Shown here: in pieces, positions 61,402 to 64,000 of the stretch | Numbering within the stretch: the first letter of the stretch is position 1 | Layout of the letters: every line of letters starts with the position of its first letter | NCBI GenBank assembly: GCA_023374045.1 | Contig: CM041777.1 | Location: 479,733,594 to 479,797,593, forward strand | Direction of reading: 5' to 3' | From: Limonium bicolor | Lineage: Eukaryota > Streptophyta > Magnoliopsida > Caryophyllales > Plumbaginaceae | DNA: 64,000 nt | Made by a program: the position numbers and the translations under genes | Notes under the pieces: generated by a model | Database searches by the model: none | What the model saw: the letters and a program-made list of their open reading frames with translations, nothing else | What the model was told of the DNA's origin: nothing

Positions 61402-61826
61402 TTATAAATGAAAAGCATGCAATAAACCTACAGTGCAAGCAGATGGACTTCCTCTTAAAGAACTCAAGTCCTTTCGATGTAAAAATTTAGCACGCACAGT
61501 AGGATAGTTGTGCCATCCCCACAATATCTTGCTCATAGTGCAGTATCTGGCAGTTTGGGGGAATAACATCAAATGGATTGAGTTGCCATATGCCACTGAA
61601 AAGTTCTCTGCAGTACCATCTCTCCCAATATGGCCTAGGTGAAACAAAACAAAAACTAACATCAAAATGGGTCTCTCTTGCACAGGCAGTGACTCAATGA
61701 TGGCTGTTCTCGCTGTACCATTCACAGTGATATCTTGATCTGCAAGAGACATTTTAAAATTCATCCAAAGAATGTCCCTCATAGCTGTACACTGGGGCCA
61801 CCCACGTACATCAGCAACTCCATCTC
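61402..61826 (-). other. Possible exon(s) downstream of the PPR gene, function unknown
   Basis: A minus-strand open stretch of about 140 codons follows a good acceptor (tttcatag at about 61827). It lies across an ~80-base gap from a strong donor (GTAAGTAAC) at about 61910, just downstream of the PPR stop. It reads VRGWPQCTAMRDILWMNF, ITVNGTARTAIIESLPVQE and then GTAENFSVAYGNSIHLMLF. It has internal acceptor-like sites (ctcttgcag, tttcacctag), so its exact exon limits are unclear. It could be a separate gene, a 3'-UTR exon of the PPR transcript, or a decayed gene. I do not recognise it. Confidence 0.35.
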
Positions 61827-61973
61827 TATGAAACAAATCCATCAAATAAACTCACATGAAAACCAAAGATGTACTTCGCAATTGAAATAGAGGTGGCAGC
61901 GAGTTACTTACTGGAGATGAAGGGTGCAATTATCCTGCCAAGTCGGTATACTCTACAGAGTATAAGTATTCTT

Positions 61974-64000
61974 CTAATAGTGATTTCGTAGTGGGATAAA
62001 TACAGCTATCCATGTCATATCCCTCAATTCCATTCTTCTAATAAGATCCATTACATAACTCCTGTCACTGCCATACCGCAAAGCAGAATTGAGCAGATAA
62101 TCACAAATTCGCGGCTTTAACTTCAGTCCTTTTTGTAAGGTATATAGAAAAACATCCACTGCCTGAGCTAGTTTTCCTTCTTGGCATAGACATCTTATCA
62201 ACATTACACAGCTCGGAGCTGTGACATTAACTCGGCGGCCTACAAGAAGATGGAATATATCTAGTGCATCGTCTATTCTTTTTATTTCACAAAGCCCAAT
62301 AATCCATATTGTATAGGGTCCTAAATCAATCTGTTTCAACCGAAAGTCTAGTTCAATCAATCCTTCAACAGCCTTCACCACCTCACCCCTCTCAAGATGC
62401 CCCGAGATAAGTTTTAGTGCTTCATCTTCCTGGCCCTGAAGGCTCCTTAAGTATGTCAGCCAAAGAGTAAAAGTCATCAATACTTTACCTCTACGTGATA
62501 ACCAAGTCATAAGTGATTTATACAAAGATGAGCTGGGTGAAGTTTCATTTTTCATGAACTGATCAAACATCTTTAGGGCATCCTCTTCCCTACCTACCCT
62601 GTAGAGGCCATCAATTAGAGTTCCAAAAGTGACAGAATCGGGAGAAAGTCCCTTGACTTGCAACTCTTTGAACAGTTTAAGAGCTCCATTAGTATGACCA
62701 GCCTTGCACATGTGATTGATGAGGATGTTGTAGGTGAATATGTTAGGCACAACTCCATTACCAATCAGTTTACTGAGAATCTTATAGGCCTTGAGATACA
62801 ACCCTGAATCACACAACCGTTGAACTAGTTGTTGTAGGCTTGAACTATCAACAACACGATTTGCACCCTGAGATAAGAGAAGACATAGTGGAGGATTCCT
62901 TCCGATCTCCATCTTGCAGAAGAGAAGGCGAGCTGCATCCAGATCACCAGCTTTACCTAGTGCATCAATGAAGGCATTAAATGTGACGACTGAAGGAAAA
63001 CATCCACGCTTCTCCATCTCCTCAAAAATATGCTTCGCATCCTCAATTAGCCCCTTTTCGCACATAGCACGGATAAGGATTGTGTAGGTGTATGCATCAG
63101 GGAAGCAACCCTTCTCCGGAATCACATCCATCAGGGACATTGCATCATCAACAAAACCAAGTTTGCAATAACCCTCAATTAGAGCATTATAACACTGCAT
63201 ATCAGGGACAAGACCTCTCTTTCTCATCTCTTTAAGAAATTGCAAAGCGTCTTCAACTCTACCGGCCTCGGAATAACCCCGAATCATTACAGTGTACAAT
63301 TCAACATCAGGCTTTATGTTTTCCCGGCAGAATTTCTTAAACCACCCATTGGCTTCCTCAAACCTTCCAACTCTGAATAAACCATCAATGATACAGCTAT
63401 ATGCCTCTATACCAAGAGTATATGCATATGGCTGAAACAATTTCAACAGCGTGAATGCCTCATCCATCCTACCTAGCTTACAGAAGCCGTTAAGCAGTGC
63501 ATTGCAGGTGATTTTGTCGGGAGAACAGCCACCACTACTTGCCATCTTGTTAAATAACAATTCCGCATCATCCACTCTCTTAGCCTTACAAAGGCCAGAC
63601 AAGACAATGGTATAAGTGACGTTGTTCAGGGATATGCTCCTCTGAGCCATCTCATCAAACAATTTGAGGGCATCCTGGGTCTTCCCAATCTTACATAAAC
63701 CGTCAATCAAAATGCTATAAGTAGCCAGATTTGGACTACAATTGGACTTCACCATCTGATTGTAAACGGCCAATGCTAATACAATCACATCTTTCTGCAC
63801 CATAAGATATAACACACAATTGTATGCATACACATTAGGCTGGCTACCAAAATGCCTCATCCTACCAAAAGCCTCCACTACCTTCTCTGCCAACTGTGCC
63901 TCCCAATAACCCAAAAACAACACAAGAAAGGCATCAGATGAGATTGGCACCTCACTGTCTTTGAGTTCCTCGAGTGATTTCCAATACAAATTGAACCCAC
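61974..64000 (-). CDS. P-class pentatricopeptide repeat (PPR) protein, 5' part outside window
   Basis: An RNA-binding helical-repeat protein of the kind that acts in mitochondria or chloroplasts on organelle transcripts. The frame is open from the window edge to a TAG at 61974 (about 675 codons in view). The apparent first codon at 63989 is TTG, and the frame runs on upstream as GFNLYW, so the true start and any targeting peptide are outside. About 17 tandem 35-residue P-type motifs follow from residue ~17, for example TYSILIDGLCKIGKTQDALK, TYTIVLSGLCKAKRVDDAEL and TYNILINHMCKAGHTNGALK. There is a less regular stretch at about residues 368-420 and no E or DYW editing domain. No intron is evident. 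As far as I recall, order and wording resemble Arabidopsis At1g79540; this is from memory, not a search. A strong splice donor just after the stop (about 61910) suggests a spliced 3' UTR or neighbouring exon. Partial copies lie at 57628-58356 and 59865-60040. Confidence 0.93.
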   Translation of the reverse strand, partial: GFNLYWKSLEELKDSEVPISSDAFLVLFLGYWEAQLAEKVVEAFGRMRHFGSQPNVYAYNCVLYLMVQKDVIVLALAVYNQMVKSNCSPNLATYSILIDGLCKIGKTQDALKLFDEMAQRSISLNNVTYTIVLSGLCKAKRVDDAELLFNKMASSGGCSPDKITCNALLNGFCKLGRMDEAFTLLKLFQPYAYTLGIEAYSCIIDGLFRVGRFEEANGWFKKFCRENIKPDVELYTVMIRGYSEAGRVEDALQFLKEMRKRGLVPDMQCYNALIEGYCKLGFVDDAMSLMDVIPEKGCFPDAYTYTILIRAMCEKGLIEDAKHIFEEMEKRGCFPSVVTFNAFIDALGKAGDLDAARLLFCKMEIGRNPPLCLLLSQGANRVVDSSSLQQLVQRLCDSGLYLKAYKILSKLIGNGVVPNIFTYNILINHMCKAGHTNGALKLFKELQVKGLSPDSVTFGTLIDGLYRVGREEDALKMFDQFMKNETSPSSSLYKSLMTWLSRRGKVLMTFTLWLTYLRSLQGQEDEALKLISGHLERGEVVKAVEGLIELDFRLKQIDLGPYTIWIIGLCEIKRIDDALDIFHLLVGRRVNVTAPSCVMLIRCLCQEGKLAQAVDVFLYTLQKGLKLKPRICDYLLNSALRYGSDRSYVMDLIRRMELRDMTWIAVFIPLRNHY

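Overview
The window is plant nuclear DNA, most likely from an angiosperm with a large, repeat-rich genome; I cannot name the species. About 54 kb is a stack of nested LTR retrotransposons. The last ~10 kb is host sequence with one clear gene, a PPR protein on the minus strand that runs off the right edge. The evidence for this reading is TG...CA LTR ends, 5-bp target-site duplications (TSDs), tRNA primer-binding sites (PBS), polypurine tracts (PPT), broken gag/protease/integrase reading frames, MITE and hAT non-autonomous transposons, and plant-type introns.

Nesting, outermost to innermost. Element C is an Athila-like Ty3/gypsy element on the minus strand (44496-54411 in view: gag, a protease piece, PBS and the 5' LTR). 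It was entered by element B, a chromovirus on the plus strand (3' internal end 32373-34089, 3' LTR 34090-44495). B was entered by element A, a second chromovirus on the plus strand with very large LTRs of about 5.66 kb (5' LTR 85-5356, internal 5357-15556, 3' LTR 15557-32372). Later insertions are: in A's internal region, a solo LTR of the B family in reverse (7582-11946, TSD CCGAG); in A's 3' LTR, a 5.8 kb solo LTR (17260-23034, TSD TATAC) and a short gag-only element F1 (25326-30701, TSD ATAAA); in B's LTR, a relative F2 on the minus strand (38368-44443, TSD AGTTC); in C's LTR, a 6.1 kb Ogre/Tat-like solo LTR D (46410-52497, TSD CCTAG), itself holding a Tourist-like MITE, and an 868-bp hAT-like element (53169-54036, TSD GGTCCAGT). 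Positions 1-84 are the end of one more LTR inserted in A's 5' LTR. Removing these insertions makes the two LTRs of A match in length (5272 versus 5269 bp over the shared part).

Right-hand region (54412-64000): AT-rich DNA with MITE-like elements, two long-inverted-repeat foldback elements, a broken duplicate of the PPR gene (57628-58356) and a second small PPR remnant (59865-60040), weak unrecognised minus-strand exons (60430-61826), and the PPR gene (61974 to the edge).

No intact autonomous retrotransposon is present. F1 and F2 carry only a small zinc-knuckle ORF, and the other frames are broken. The most unusual signals are structural: stem-loops placed directly before each PPT-like tract and repeated two or three times per element; a hairpin near the LTR 3' end with paired base changes between families; a 10-bp hairpin overlapping A's PBS; and GC-rich palindromic box arrays in the LTRs of several unrelated families. 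I saw no prokaryotic system, CRISPR array, rRNA or tRNA gene.
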